From Psychrobacter immobilis (GTDB taxonomy: Bacteria > Pseudomonadota > Gammaproteobacteria > Pseudomonadales > Moraxellaceae), in assembly GCA_904846265.1 (NCBI GenBank), contig CAJHAA010000001.1, positions 1-64,000 on the forward strand: a stretch of 64,000 nucleotides of DNA, in the 5' to 3' direction. The notes beneath the pieces were generated by a model that made no database searches, was not told the origin of the DNA, and saw only the letters and a list, made by a program, of their open reading frames with translations. The number at the start of each line of letters is the position of its first letter. The first letter of the stretch is position 1. A program made the position numbers and the translations under genes. This document shows positions 8,770 through 18,600 of this stretch, piece by piece.

Positions 8770-10203
8770 TTAGCACTGACTATATTTTACACTGACGCCA
8801 TGAGTGGCAGTAGGGATACGATTGTCTGCATAAACGGCAAGACCGCCTCGTGAGGTTTCTTTGTATTTATCTAGCATATCCGCACCAGTGACTTTCATGG
8901 TTTCAATCACTTTATCTAAAGAGACAAAGTGCTGTCCATTACCACGGCAAGCAAGTCGCGCCGCATTGACAGCTTTGACAGCACCCATGGCATTGCGCTC
9001 GATACAAGGCACTTGCACTAGACCGCCTACAGGGTCGCATGTTAGACCTAAGTTATGTTCGATACCAATTTCGGCCGCATTCAGGCATTTAGCTGGATCA
9101 CCGCCTAAGATTTCTGCCAATGCAGAAGCTGCCATGGCACAAGCAGAACCAACTTCACCTTGGCAACCAACTTCAGCGCCAGAGATGGAGGCATTCTGTT
9201 TGATTAAACTGCCAATAGCAGTCGCATTTAACAAAAACTTGCGTGCACCATCTTGGCTATAGCTTGATAAAAAGTCGCGATAGTAATGCATCACCGCAGG
9301 AATAATACCTGCTGCACCGTTGGTGGGGGCAGTGACGACATTTCCACCATTGGCATTTTCTTCATTGACCGCCAAGGCATATAAATCAATCCAGTCCATG
9401 GCAGCGAGTTTGTCATTTTTGGTAATGGGTTGGTTTTTCTCGGCGCACAATTGTAGATGTAACGCTTGGGCACGGCGTTTTACATCCAAGCCACCAGGTA
9501 ATATGCCACTGTTTTGACAGCCTCGCGTCACGCAGTCCTGCATTGACTCCCAAATAGAGTCTAAATAAACAAAAACTTCTGATTGATTGCGGTAATGACA
9601 TTCATTTGCCAATACCAATTCACTCACGCTTAAGTGGTGTTGACGACATTGCTCCAGCAATTCTGCGGCGCTGTTAAAGGGGTAAGGAATGGCGTCAATG
9701 GTCGGCGTGGCGTTATCTTCATCCGGATTGGTGGCATCCTCTTCATTGATAACAAAGCCGCCACCTACCGAATAATAGGTTTGTTGATAATGACTGCCGT
9801 CGGTCAATAATGCACGGATAGTCAAGGCATTAGGATGGTAGGGCAAAACGGTTTCGTCATACCAGTGAATATCGCGCTCTGTCTCAAAGGCAATAACATG
9901 CGTGCCTGCTATATTGAGCTGTTTGTCCGAAAAAATCGGTGACAAATATTGACTGGTCAAACGGGTATCGATCGTACTAGGAGCATGCCCAAGCAGCCCT
10001 AACAATATAGCAGTATCGGTTGCATGCCCTTTGCCAGTGGCTGCCAAAGAGCCATAAAGCTCAATTTCAACGCCTGTAATAGCCGTCAGCTCTGTTTGCT
10101 TGGTTAATGAGCCCAAAAAAAGATTGGCGGCGACCATGGGTCCTACCGTATGTGAGCTTGATGGGCCAATACCAATTTTAAATAAATCAAAAACACTAAT
10201 CAT
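8770..10203 (-). CDS. sdaA: L-serine ammonia-lyase (L-serine dehydratase)
   Basis: Converts L-serine to pyruvate and ammonia using a [4Fe-4S] cluster. The 477-residue single-chain form has the N-terminal beta domain, starting [19 protein letters not shown], and the C-terminal alpha domain with cluster cysteines in [21 protein letters not shown] and VPCIERNAM. The length is typical. GGTAAG precedes the ATG. It is a single gene, with the terminator at 8674 on its 3' side. Confidence 0.94.
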   Translation of the reverse strand: MISVFDLFKIGIGPSSSHTVGPMVAANLFLGSLTKQTELTAITGVEIELYGSLAATGKGHATDTAILLGLLGHAPSTIDTRLTSQYLSPIFSDKQLNIAGTHVIAFETERDIHWYDETVLPYHPNALTIRALLTDGSHYQQTYYSVGGGFVINEEDATNPDEDNATPTIDAIPYPFNSAAELLEQCRQHHLSVSELVLANECHYRNQSEVFVYLDSIWESMQDCVTRGCQNSGILPGGLDVKRRAQALHLQLCAEKNQPITKNDKLAAMDWIDLYALAVNEENANGGNVVTAPTNGAAGIIPAVMHYYRDFLSSYSQDGARKFLLNATAIGSLIKQNASISGAEVGCQGEVGSACAMAASALAEILGGDPAKCLNAAEIGIEHNLGLTCDPVGGLVQVPCIERNAMGAVKAVNAARLACRGNGQHFVSLDKVIETMKVTGADMLDKYKETSRGGLAVYADNRIPTATHGVSVKYSQC

Positions 10204-10742
10204 AATAACTTACCAAGTTTTTTAAGTGCACTAACATGTTGTATAGCTGCTTTAGGCACTTTCATTGAGAATATAACAGGCAGCTCTCGCTTATAGCACC
10301 GACAAAGGTGTAGAGGAAGCACCGCCCATGGAAGTATTAACGCAAAAGAGGAAAAATGGTGATTGAATAATAACTTTTATTTGTTTTGAAACTCCGCTAT
10401 CATGCTCGGAGCTAATGGCTATGTAACATCCTGTAAGTTGATTGTCGCTGCAGAGTACACTGAGTCATAAGCGACCATAACCATTTTTTAGTTAAACATA
10501 TCCGACCACATACATCTACCAAAACATGGTCACCATACCAAATAATACTTTTGGTTTGCCATATTGCAACATAAATGAATGAATCAGGGCGACATATTAT
10601 AAATGAAAAGATGCGGATTTTACTCGTTATCGTAATTTCTAGCCACATATTCTTGCCGATTGATGCTCTGATTTAACGCAATTTTTATTTTTCATTTACT
10701 GTTGTCTATTATTTTAGCCCAGTTTACATAGGACAAGCGTGT
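10204..10742. other. Divergent intergenic region, sdaA and nucleobase permease
   Basis: 539 bp holding the promoters of two divergent genes. The stretch 10280-10335 contains a GC-richer segment with CACCG repeated twice (10297 and 10320), which is unusual in this AT-rich spacer. It was compared by eye with the glycine riboswitch, given the serine enzyme, and the match is not adequate. No coding ORF is supported. Confidence 0.45.
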
Positions 10743-12176
10743 ATGCCCTCTCAAAAAGACCCTTCCTCGCCTTTAGAAAACAGCGCTCAAGCACCATCTG
10801 CTGAACATGGATTAGAGGCTGCGGCGATCAGTCCTCCGTACAATACAGACTTTGAAAATGGACGCTGGTTTCCGACATGGCGTCCTTATCAAGGCGATTT
10901 AGATCGTGATCCAGTCGGTATCAATGAATATTTGCCACCGTCAAAAAGCGTGCTATTAGGTGTACAGCATACTTTTGCGATGTTTGGTGCGACTGTGCTT
11001 GCACCGCTGTTAATGGGCTTTGATCCCAACTTAGCCATTTTGATGTCAGGTATCTGTACGGTGATGTTCTTTCTGATCACTGGTGGGCGTATGCCGAGCT
11101 ATTTGGGCTCAAGTTTTGCTTTCATTGGTCCCGTTATCGCTGTGACAGCTTATGCAGGCGCAGGGTTCAATGGTAATTTGAATGTCGCTTTGGGCGGCAT
11201 CATGGCTTGCGGTATCATTTATGCGTTAATTGGGCTGCTGGTGATGAAAACGGGTACTGGCTGGATTGAGCGTTTGATGCCGCCTATCGTTACTGGTGCT
11301 ATCGTGATGATTATTGGTCTTAATTTAGCGCCAGTGACCATTCAAGGGGTGTCTGCCAATCAGTTTGATGCTTGGATGGCTACCTTGACCGTATTACTCA
11401 TCAGTGGTGTGGCTGTCTTTACACGTGGTATGCTGCGTCGTCTGTTATTACTGGTTGGTTTAATATTATCCTATTTTGCCTATTTTATCATGACCAACGT
11501 CATGGGTTTTGGCGCGGCGATTGACTTTAGTGGTGTGGCAGCTGCTTCGTGGTTTGGTTTACCTAGTATCCATACGCCTCGCTTTGAGATGAGTGCTATT
11601 ATTCTGATTGCGCCTGTGGCCTTTATTTTGGTGGCTGAAAACTTAGGGCATTTTAAGGCTGTCGAAGGTATGACCAAAGCTCGTGTAACGCCTTATATGG
11701 GTCGAGCATTTTTTGCTGATGGTTTGGCAACCACTTTTTCAGCAGGATTTGGCGGTACTGGTGTGACGACTTATGCTGAAAACATCGGTGTGATGGCGGT
11801 GACTAAGGTGTATAGCACAACAATATTTGTCGTGGCAGGCGTGGTAGCTATTTTGTTAGGGCTATCACCGAAATTTGGTGCCATCATTCAGACGATACCA
11901 GCCGCTTTATTGGGCGGTGCGTCCATTGTGGTGTTCGGTTTGATTGCTATTGCAGGCGTCAAAATTTGGATAGACAGTCGTATCGACTTTAGCAAAAACA
12001 GCAATCTAATTATCGCGGCCGTGACCGTTATTATGGGTACCGGTAACTTTAGTTTGCATTTAGGCGGCTTTGATTTGGGCGGTATCGGTACGGCAACTTT
12101 GGCAGCGATTGTCTTAAATGCGTTATTTAACCAAGGATCTGAAGCGAAGGCTGCTCATCAATCATTGGCTAAGTAA
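10743..12176 (+). CDS. NCS2 nucleobase:cation symporter, RutG/UraA-like
   Basis: Inner-membrane permease of 477 residues, probably for uracil or another pyrimidine/xanthine, driven by protons. The N-terminal 60 residues are soluble. Family motifs follow: GVQHTFAMFGATVLAPLLMG, GRMPSYLGSSFAF, a conserved glutamate in VAENLGHFKAVEGMT, and GFGGTGVTTYAENIGVMAVT. By eye it is closer to E. coli RutG than to UraA, especially after the IERLMPP segment, but no rut catabolic genes are nearby. AGGACA lies upstream of the ATG, and a very strong terminator follows. Confidence 0.88.
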   Translation: MPSQKDPSSPLENSAQAPSAEHGLEAAAISPPYNTDFENGRWFPTWRPYQGDLDRDPVGINEYLPPSKSVLLGVQHTFAMFGATVLAPLLMGFDPNLAILMSGICTVMFFLITGGRMPSYLGSSFAFIGPVIAVTAYAGAGFNGNLNVALGGIMACGIIYALIGLLVMKTGTGWIERLMPPIVTGAIVMIIGLNLAPVTIQGVSANQFDAWMATLTVLLISGVAVFTRGMLRRLLLLVGLILSYFAYFIMTNVMGFGAAIDFSGVAAASWFGLPSIHTPRFEMSAIILIAPVAFILVAENLGHFKAVEGMTKARVTPYMGRAFFADGLATTFSAGFGGTGVTTYAENIGVMAVTKVYSTTIFVVAGVVAILLGLSPKFGAIIQTIPAALLGGASIVVFGLIAIAGVKIWIDSRIDFSKNSNLIIAAVTVIMGTGNFSLHLGGFDLGGIGTATLAAIVLNALFNQGSEAKAAHQSLAK

Positions 12177-12235
12177 TCAGCTTTTATGATGCTGAGGTTT
12201 TATACCTATCAGATAACGACGATAACAGCGTATAT

Positions 12236-12289
12236 CACTCCATAAAAAGCGCCCATGCTATCGGTAGCATGGGCGCTTTTTATGGAGTG
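12236..12289. terminator. Perfect 25-bp hairpin terminator
   Basis: Two perfectly complementary 25-nt arms (12236-12260 and 12265-12289) enclose a TCGG loop. The inner stem is GCGCCCATGCTA, flanked by an A-run and a T-run. It serves the permease on plus and the EamA gene on minus. Confidence 0.9.
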
Positions 12290-12323
12290 GCAGCAAGTGC
12301 ACGATAAAAATGCAGAATAAAAG

Positions 12324-13256
12324 CTACTTGTAGTCTCGCTTGTAAAATTTTGAGAAAAACCGATAACGTCGTAGGGCGCGCGGCTTAGGTTTCAGTGAGC
12401 CCAAATAGATTGCAAACATGGTCAACAGAGCACCGCTCCACTGTAAGCTATTAATTGGTTTGTCCAGCCAGCTATAATCAATGACCAATGCGGCAATAGG
12501 TTCTGATAATAATAATAATCCAGTTAACGCCAAAGACAGCTTAGGAATGGAATAGGCAATTAGCCCCCACGCCAAGCATTGCATCACCGTACCGTAGATG
12601 AGCACCCAGCCAATCTCAGACCAAGTGTTTGGTAAAATATGACCCATATCAAACACAAACATAGGAACAATCATCGCCAATACACCACCGATACTAATCA
12701 GCTGCATCAGCATAAATATAGGTGTGGGTTCAGTATCATGCGTCTTACGGATAAAAGTCATCGATGCTGCTAGCATTGCCCCTGAGACGATACCAGTGAT
12801 GAACCCCCAGGTGGCGGCGCTGTTATGCGCAAACTCAGGACTGCCTATCATGGCCACACCAAACATGGCTAAAAACAAACTGATGAGCTGCAATATAGAT
12901 TGGCGCTCGTTAAAATATAAGAACCCAATGGCGGCTAAAAAGAAAATCTGTAGGCTATTCAATAAAGTCGAGATACCAGGGCCGACCGCATAAATACTCT
13001 CGTGCCAGAGCGCCAGATCTAAGCCTAAAAAGACACCTGATAATAAACCATAAAAAATAGCGCGCCTTGAGCGGGGTAGACGCTGTCCCATGATTTTGGC
13101 CAATACAGCGAATACGACACCTGAAATAGCCAAGCGCCAAAATGCCATTGCCCAACCACCAATATCAACGTGAGCGACAATCAAACTACCCAGACCAAAG
13201 ATAATACAACCAATGACCAACCCAGTAGAGGCAGAGCGTGAAGAAGCAATCGCCAT
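12324..13256 (-). CDS. EamA/DMT-family transporter
   Basis: Integral membrane protein of 310 residues with about ten hydrophobic segments arranged as two EamA repeats, the second starting near residue 155. Drug/metabolite transporter family members export amino acids, nucleosides or drugs; the substrate here is unknown. Typical features are the Glu/Pro-containing end of repeat 2 (LLSEPIAALV) and a basic C-terminal tail. AAGGA lies ahead of the ATG. It converges with the permease across the shared terminator. Confidence 0.85.
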   Translation of the reverse strand: MAIASSRSASTGLVIGCIIFGLGSLIVAHVDIGGWAMAFWRLAISGVVFAVLAKIMGQRLPRSRRAIFYGLLSGVFLGLDLALWHESIYAVGPGISTLLNSLQIFFLAAIGFLYFNERQSILQLISLFLAMFGVAMIGSPEFAHNSAATWGFITGIVSGAMLAASMTFIRKTHDTEPTPIFMLMQLISIGGVLAMIVPMFVFDMGHILPNTWSEIGWVLIYGTVMQCLAWGLIAYSIPKLSLALTGLLLLSEPIAALVIDYSWLDKPINSLQWSGALLTMFAIYLGSLKPKPRALRRYRFFSKFYKRDYK

Positions 13257-13660
13257 ACAATGTCCTTATATTCATATTATTATTTTATCTTACTGTATCA
13301 ACGATAACGCCAATGAATACTGACGCTAATACAAGCCGTATTGTCTAGGTTTTGACGCTAAAATGAAATGGTCAAACCATCATTTATGCTTATTGTTTGA
13401 TTTATTATCAAGACATCAGGTTTTATCTCTGTATATGCTAGGTATAAAATCAATGATGACCTTAAGCTTCACTCATTTAAGAAAATCTCTATAACAATAC
13501 GAATATATGGTGGAGACATCCTTACAGGAACGATGTTGGCGTAGATACCACTATTTGTTAATCTAGTGGTTTATAATCTCTGTAGTGGCACAATAAAACA
13601 GGATAGTTTCTTATTAGTCTTTACCTCAAGTACTTCAATATCATTAGCCTAGGTTCATCT
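13257..13660. other. Divergent promoter region, no gene seen
   Basis: 404 bp of AT-rich DNA between the divergent EamA gene and WG-repeat gene. No RNA gene or repeat was recognised. It must carry both promoters, but no hexamer pair stands out. Confidence 0.45.
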
Positions 13661-14662
13661 ATGTTGCGACGTTCATTATCCCTACAACAACGACTATCGA
13701 CATCTGGTTTTGCTATCGCCATCTTTGCTATTACGCTGTTTATGGCGCCAAGCGTACAAGCGGCCAGTTGCAAAATTCCAAAAAGTTATTATAAAAACGT
13801 GGCTTGTACGGCAAATAGCGGCTATTTTTTGGCGACAAAAGATTTCGGCGCGCCAGTTGCTCTGATTAATAGTAAGGGCAAAAGCGTCGTTGATTTATCA
13901 CGTTATCAAAAAGTCGATGCCAGTAAGATATCGGCAGGTTTACTTCCTGTACTGCGCAATGGTCATGTCGGTTATCTTAATATGCAAGGTCGTGAAGTAG
14001 TGCCTGCGATGTATGATGTGCTTAAAGAAGGACAGGGTTGGGCGCGTCCCGTCTCTAACGGGCGTATCGTGGTAAAGCAGGATGGTAAATATGGGGTCAT
14101 TACTACTAGTAACAAAACCATCGTGCCGTTTTCATCCGCGATTAGTGATATTGATGATTACCAAAATGGTATCGCCCGTGTACGTAAAAATCAAGCGATC
14201 AGTTGGATTGATGAAAACGGCAAAATGACCAGTGACCCAAATGGTAGTAACAACGAGCAATCTACGACGTCACGAGCACCTGCCAGCGCTAATGGCAATG
14301 CATCCTCATCCAACCAGACACTTCCCAATCGCTTTACGATGCTACAACCGCGTCAGCAAGATGGCAAATGGGGATTTATCGATGACAATAATGTGACCAT
14401 GATTACCTATTCTTTTGACGAGGTGCGTCCCTTTGCCGAAGGCTTGGCTGGCGTGCGCATCGATGAAAACTGGGGCTTTGTTAATCTTGGTGGCGAGTTG
14501 GTGATTCCTTTTCGCTTTGCCAATAGCGGTGTGTCAGCTGGTGATCTTTATCAAGGCAAACCCGCCTTTACCTTTACTGGTGGTAAAGCGTGGATTGGCA
14601 ATCTAAAAAACGGCAATAAAATGTGTATCGATAAAGAGGGCACAGGGGTGGGTTGTGATTAA
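13661..14662 (+). CDS. Secreted WG-repeat protein
   Basis: A 333-residue protein with a signal peptide (hydrophobic residues about 16-32, cleavage after VQA). At least four WG/KWG-type repeats follow, each a short beta unit such as NGHVGYLNMQGREVVP, DGKYGVI, DGKWGFID and NWGFVNLGGELVIP. A Ser/Asn/Thr linker at about residues 190-220 splits the repeats into two blocks. WG repeats form beta-rich modules of unknown function. Four cysteines (near residues 37, 44, 322 and 332) could form disulfides in the periplasm. It is monocistronic with its own terminator. Confidence 0.8.
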   Translation: MLRRSLSLQQRLSTSGFAIAIFAITLFMAPSVQAASCKIPKSYYKNVACTANSGYFLATKDFGAPVALINSKGKSVVDLSRYQKVDASKISAGLLPVLRNGHVGYLNMQGREVVPAMYDVLKEGQGWARPVSNGRIVVKQDGKYGVITTSNKTIVPFSSAISDIDDYQNGIARVRKNQAISWIDENGKMTSDPNGSNNEQSTTSRAPASANGNASSSNQTLPNRFTMLQPRQQDGKWGFIDDNNVTMITYSFDEVRPFAEGLAGVRIDENWGFVNLGGELVIPFRFANSGVSAGDLYQGKPAFTFTGGKAWIGNLKNGNKMCIDKEGTGVGCD

Positions 14663-14719
14663 GCTGCGAGTCAAAATCTAAAGACTTACTTGATCTAATG
14701 ACCTAGGTAAAATATCCAG

Positions 14720-14776
14720 CATAAAAAAGAGCGTAAACCCTACTACTGACTCATAGGTTTTACGCTCTTTTTTATG
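14720..14776. terminator. Bidirectional terminator
   Basis: CATAAAAAAGAGCGTAAA at 14720 is mirrored by TTTACGCTCTTTTTTATG ending at 14776. It lies between the WG-repeat gene (plus) and the hydrolase gene (minus) and suits both. Confidence 0.85.
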
Positions 14777-14795
14777 GATTTTGTGACAACTAAAA

Positions 14796-15824
14796 CTATT
14801 CGTCTAATAAATGATTACTGATTAAATCCACCATATAAGGTTGATAGTATTCAGGAATATCATGTGCCATGCCTTCGATTAAATGAAACTTGGCATTCGG
14901 AATGGTCTTGGCAACCACGCGACCTTGTGAGGCGGGCAGTAGTCCATCTGCGCTACCATGCAGTACGATAGTCGGTGCTTTGACTTGCTTGCTAAACCGG
15001 CCAATAGAGCCTGACGCTAAGATAGCATTGAGCTGTTGTACCGTGCCGAGCGGATGAAAGTTGCGCTGATAACGCAATTTGGCAATTTCACGCACCATAC
15101 GTACGTTGACATGCCCAGGCGTACCGACTGTCTTCATAAACCACACGCTATGGCGCACGATATCGCGCTCAGAATGACTTTCAGGGCGGTTGATCAGGGT
15201 ATATAGCTGCTTAGGTTTTGGTGGTTTTAAAAATGCACGGTTGGTCGTGGTAAACATCAACGCCATGCGCTGTACTAAACTTGGATAACGTGCCGCTACG
15301 ATTTGCGCAATCATGCCGCCCATCGAAGCGCCAATCAGATGGGTTTTGCCCAACTGCAATGCCTTAATCAAACGAGCGGTATCTTCTGCCATATCCGTTA
15401 AATTATAAGCAACTTGCGTACCTTTATTGGACAACCCCGTTTGCAGGCGCATCATCATTTTTAACTGGCTGATACGTGGTAGTCCATCAATCTGTACTTT
15501 AGAAGATAGACCAATATCACGATTATCAAAACGAATGACAAAAAACCCGGCATCAATAAGGCGCTTGATAAAATTATCTGGCCAAAATATCATCTGTGAG
15601 CCAAGTCCCATAATCATGAGCAGTGGTGGATTATTAGGATTGCCACCTGCCTCAACACACAGCTCAATGCCATCGCCGATATCAATCATTGATTGATACA
15701 GATGCTTGCTAAGGTCAGAGTCTCGCCATTGGTGCGCGCCAAACTTTTGCCACTCAGGAGTAGGGTAGCCACCTAAGTCTTCTTGTAGGGTTGCCGATGG
15801 TTTGATGTCATTCGATGTTGTCAT
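14796..15824 (-). CDS. Alpha/beta-fold hydrolase
   Basis: A 342-residue hydrolase with no signal peptide. The catalytic triad is visible: nucleophile Ser in GASMGGM (GxSxG) near residue 167, Asp in HGSADGLLP and His in EGMAHDIPEYY near the C-terminus. The oxyanion region is LLMIMGLGSQM. The substrate, probably an ester or lactone, cannot be inferred. AGGA precedes the ATG. It lies 27 bp downstream of the rubredoxin gene on the same strand, so the two are likely co-transcribed. Confidence 0.85.
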   Translation of the reverse strand: MTTSNDIKPSATLQEDLGGYPTPEWQKFGAHQWRDSDLSKHLYQSMIDIGDGIELCVEAGGNPNNPPLLMIMGLGSQMIFWPDNFIKRLIDAGFFVIRFDNRDIGLSSKVQIDGLPRISQLKMMMRLQTGLSNKGTQVAYNLTDMAEDTARLIKALQLGKTHLIGASMGGMIAQIVAARYPSLVQRMALMFTTTNRAFLKPPKPKQLYTLINRPESHSERDIVRHSVWFMKTVGTPGHVNVRMVREIAKLRYQRNFHPLGTVQQLNAILASGSIGRFSKQVKAPTIVLHGSADGLLPASQGRVVAKTIPNAKFHLIEGMAHDIPEYYQPYMVDLISNHLLDE

Positions 15825-15851
15825 GAAGTGTCCTAATTAGAGGGTCGTCTA

Positions 15852-16016
15852 TTACAGCTCAAGCATCTCAAAATCAAGCTTGCCCACACCGCACTCTGGG
15901 CAGGTCCAATCATCAGGGATGTCATCCCATTTGGTGCCTGGCGCAATCCCTTCTTCGGGACAGCCGAGTGCTTCATCATATATCCAGCCGCAGACGATAC
16001 ATTCATAACGTTTCAT
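15852..16016 (-). CDS. rubA: Rubredoxin
   Basis: A 54-residue iron protein that passes single electrons. It has the two CxxC knuckles, CIVC at residues 6-9 and CPEC at residues 39-42, that bind one Fe, plus the family aromatic core (Tyr4, Trp11, Tyr13, Trp30, Trp37). AGGA precedes the ATG. It comes directly before the hydrolase gene; no rubredoxin reductase or alkane hydroxylase gene is nearby, so its partner is unknown. Confidence 0.93.
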   Translation of the reverse strand: MKRYECIVCGWIYDEALGCPEEGIAPGTKWDDIPDDWTCPECGVGKLDFEMLEL

Positions 16017-16371
16017 AAATAGTCCTATCGAGCATTATCAGTGTTTATAATCCGTGTTACAGGGTGTTTTTGACGTTCATATTTACAATCACAGCCGTTA
16101 GATGAGACTGTAAAAGCGCACATAGTTTAGCATATAACCGTGATTTTCGTCGTTAAGTTTACACTTGTATATTGAGATTGATTGGTTTTTATCAAGGGGT
16201 TTAGGTCTTCTGTCTGTCAGTAAGCACCTGTACGCTTATGTGCTCAACTGCGATATTTCTATCAATTATGTTATAATAAGCGCCGCTAAATTCACAGTAT
16301 TAGCCATCATTTATCGTTGATATATTATTATCTAAATTACATTATCTAAGTCATATAAGCTAAGGGTTACC
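16017..16371. other. Divergent promoter region upstream of apt and the rubredoxin gene
   Basis: 355 bp without a gene. A perfect TATAAT at 16272-16277, about 100 bp upstream of the apt start, is the best candidate -10 box for apt; the hexamer 17 bp upstream (TGCGAT) is a poor -35. No riboswitch or leader ORF was recognised. Confidence 0.4.
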
Positions 16372-16941
16372 ATGAGCATTAATGCTGCCGCTACATCTAA
16401 AAATGTCGAAAATGAGTCGTCTAATAAGCTCAACACGGATCATCCCTTTTGGCAAGTGATTCGCACAGTACCAGACTTCCCGAAAGTCGGCATTGATTTT
16501 TATGATATTACGCCGTTACTGCGCAGTCATATTAATGAGGTGATAGATGCATTGCTCGCTGCACTGCCTGAAGGGGTGATGGACGAGGTAGATTGTCTAG
16601 GTGCAGTTGAAGCGCGTGGTTTTGTCTTTGCAAGTTTGCTTGCAGGTCGATTGGGCAAAGGGATGATTTTGCTACGTAAACCCGGTAAGCTGCCACCGCC
16701 CGTTGCCAATAAAGCGTATGCTCTAGAATATGGTAAAGACACGCTTGAGATGCAAAACAATCTACCGCCTGAGCGCGTGCTATTGGTCGATGATATTTTA
16801 GCCACAGGCGGCACTTTAACCACCGCTTATGAGCTGTGTAAATCGGCAGATCATACTGTGGTGGGGGCGTTAGTATTGCTAGATTTGGTTGATTTGCATG
16901 GCGAATTTCCAGTGCCTGTGTATACGGTTTTAAAGGCTTAA
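16372..16941 (+). CDS. apt: Adenine phosphoribosyltransferase
   Basis: Purine salvage enzyme joining adenine to PRPP to make AMP, cytosolic. The PRPP-binding loop RVLLVDDILATGGTL is present near residues 138-152, with the family blocks DFPKVGIDFYDITPLL and GAVEARGFVFA. The 189-residue length is normal, with a slightly extended polar N-terminus. AAGGG precedes the ATG. It is monocistronic with a terminator at 16982. Confidence 0.94.
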   Translation: MSINAAATSKNVENESSNKLNTDHPFWQVIRTVPDFPKVGIDFYDITPLLRSHINEVIDALLAALPEGVMDEVDCLGAVEARGFVFASLLAGRLGKGMILLRKPGKLPPPVANKAYALEYGKDTLEMQNNLPPERVLLVDDILATGGTLTTAYELCKSADHTVVGALVLLDLVDLHGEFPVPVYTVLKA

Positions 16942-16981
16942 AACTGGCAACGCTTAGTGAATAGTGTGAAATGAAGCAATC

Positions 16982-17018
16982 AAAAAAGCGCGCTGAATGA
17001 GTTTAGCGCGCTTTTTTA
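16982..17018. terminator. Bidirectional terminator after apt
   Basis: AAAAAAGCGCGCT is mirrored by AGCGCGCTTTTTT around a short AT-rich loop. It serves apt (plus) and the secreted protein gene (minus). Confidence 0.88.
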
Positions 17019-17039
17019 ATTGCCTGTATTTGCTTTGTC

Positions 17040-17516
17040 TTAACGTACGTTACTTGTCTTGCTGGTAAGGTAAGTTTTACACGCCTGTTCTATTAGCATA
17101 CGACTGATCGTTTTTGGCTTGGTTATCTTAAAGTCTTTTGTGGTTAATATGGGTTTTTCTGATTGCCAAGATTCTAGTACCTTGTTATTGGCATCATAGT
17201 TAACGTAAGCGCGTCTATAGTAACTGGCGTCTTTACAAGAGATGAGCAATTGCTGATCGCTATGATGAATCGCTTTTTCTTTACCTTCCTTATCTACTTT
17301 TGTTTCATCTTTTTGTGCAGGGTATGTTCTGCGGATAGATACGGTGATGTTTTCGACACTTTTTTCGTCTATGATATTGATGTCGGAGCTTTCAATAGAG
17401 TCCAAGTCTAAGCTAAAAATTGATCCAGTAGGACTTTCTGATATTTTTGACCAGTTCACTGCATGCGTGCTGACTGCTAGAACACCACCCACTAATAACA
17501 CTGATAGCCGTTTCAT
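17040..17516 (-). CDS. Secreted protein resembling surface-adhesin protein E
   Basis: A 158-residue protein with a Sec signal peptide (MKRLSVLLVGGVLAV then a THA cleavage site). The mature part follows the layout of the small adhesin-E type domain: an N-terminal WSKISES strand, LDLDSIE, a charged linker, two cysteines (LLISCKD and IEQACKT) that could pair, and YVNYDANNKVLESW. The family match is by eye, so binding to host proteins should not be assumed. The start is the ATG at 17516, which has AAGG upstream, rather than the in-frame TTG two codons earlier. Confidence 0.6.
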   Translation of the reverse strand: MKRLSVLLVGGVLAVSTHAVNWSKISESPTGSIFSLDLDSIESSDINIIDEKSVENITVSIRRTYPAQKDETKVDKEGKEKAIHHSDQQLLISCKDASYYRRAYVNYDANNKVLESWQSEKPILTTKDFKITKPKTISRMLIEQACKTYLTSKTSNVR

Positions 17517-17658
17517 AATCAAGCCTTGCTTCTTGTTGTGAGAAGTGAGCCATGATAGCCAACTTACTATTAGCAGGCAAATTTCTTTTATAACCTGCGA
17601 CTGAGGTTTGTAAAGTGTTGATCATATTCATCACCGTTTATAACGCTCGACGCTCATA

Positions 17659-18600
17659 TCAATGACGCATCGCTGCTAACATCTGAGCAAGCTCATCACG
17701 AGCACCAATAAAGCCATCGATACCTTTTGGTAATAAATCTTGTGTAACCGTGTCTTGCTGATAGGCGCTACTATATTCCTCTCGCGTTAGACTCACGCGT
17801 TTCATGTCAGCCACATCTAATGACATGCTAGGTGACAGTTGCTGTATCACCTCCTTATCCATCGCTGCCAGCGCGTCGATAAGGTCAGGCGCGATGGTCA
17901 ATAGATCACACCCTGCTAGCGCCAATATCTGTTCAGTCGAGCGGAAGCTTGCGCCCATCACTTGCGTATTATAGTTATGCTGCTTGTAGTATTGATAAAT
18001 GCGCTTTACAGACTGCACGCCCATATCATCAGAAGCGGGCACGTTTTGACGATTTTGTTGGCGTTTTTGCCAGTCTAAAATACGACCAACGAAAGGCGAT
18101 ATCAATGTCACACCTGCATCCGCACAGGCAATTGCTTGATGCTGTCCAAATAACAACGTTAAATTGCAGTGAATATTTTGAGTTTCAAGATAGCGTGCTG
18201 CCTCAATACCTTGCCATGTCGCGGCCATTTTAATTAATACGCGCTCTGAGTTAACCCCTGCTTTTTGGTAAGCTTCCATAAATGCTAAGGCTTTATCAAT
18301 CGTCGCTTGAATGTCATAAGACAAACGAGCATCCACTTCGGTAGAGACGCGGCCTTGGATAAGCTCTAAAATATCACAGCCAACCTGAATGGTCAGCGCG
18401 TCAATCACTGCATCTATATTGCCATTATGACGACTCATGGTTTCTGACAGCATGCCTTGGTTGTCAGGATGGAGGAGTGCTTTGGTAATGAGGCTTGGAT
18501 TAGTGGTCGCATCGATAGGTTTTAAGCGCGCAATGGCGGCAAGGTCGCCAGTATCAGCGACAATGGTAGTCATGGTACGAAGCTGTTGTAATGCGCTCAT
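17659..18600 (-). CDS. tal: Transaldolase
   Basis: Pentose phosphate pathway enzyme that moves a dihydroxyacetone unit between sugar phosphates. The 313-residue length matches class I transaldolases (TalB type). The Schiff-base lysine is in RVLIKMAATWQG near residue 131, and the N-terminal substrate motif is DATTNPSL. Two ATGs lie in tandem at 18603 and 18600; the second has the better spacing to AGGA. Other family blocks (NCNLTLLF-like, GASFRS) are intact. Confidence 0.93.
   Translation of the reverse strand: MSALQQLRTMTTIVADTGDLAAIARLKPIDATTNPSLITKALLHPDNQGMLSETMSRHNGNIDAVIDALTIQVGCDILELIQGRVSTEVDARLSYDIQATIDKALAFMEAYQKAGVNSERVLIKMAATWQGIEAARYLETQNIHCNLTLLFGQHQAIACADAGVTLISPFVGRILDWQKRQQNRQNVPASDDMGVQSVKRIYQYYKQHNYNTQVMGASFRSTEQILALAGCDLLTIAPDLIDALAAMDKEVIQQLSPSMSLDVADMKRVSLTREEYSSAYQQDTVTQDLLPKGIDGFIGARDELAQMLAAMRH

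Noticed and set aside
10280..10340. Possible glycine riboswitch upstream of sdaA
   Set aside because: CACCG occurs twice and a stem is possible, but the conserved glycine aptamer cores are not found and the orientation does not fit.
10412..10648. 78-residue open frame on the minus strand upstream of the nucleobase permease gene
   Set aside because: No ribosome site, biased composition unlike neighbouring proteins, and it fills a divergent promoter region. No family resemblance.
17413..17634. 73-residue minus-strand frame overlapping the adhesin-E-like gene start
   Set aside because: It runs into the signal-peptide coding region of a better-supported gene in another frame and has no recognisable domain.
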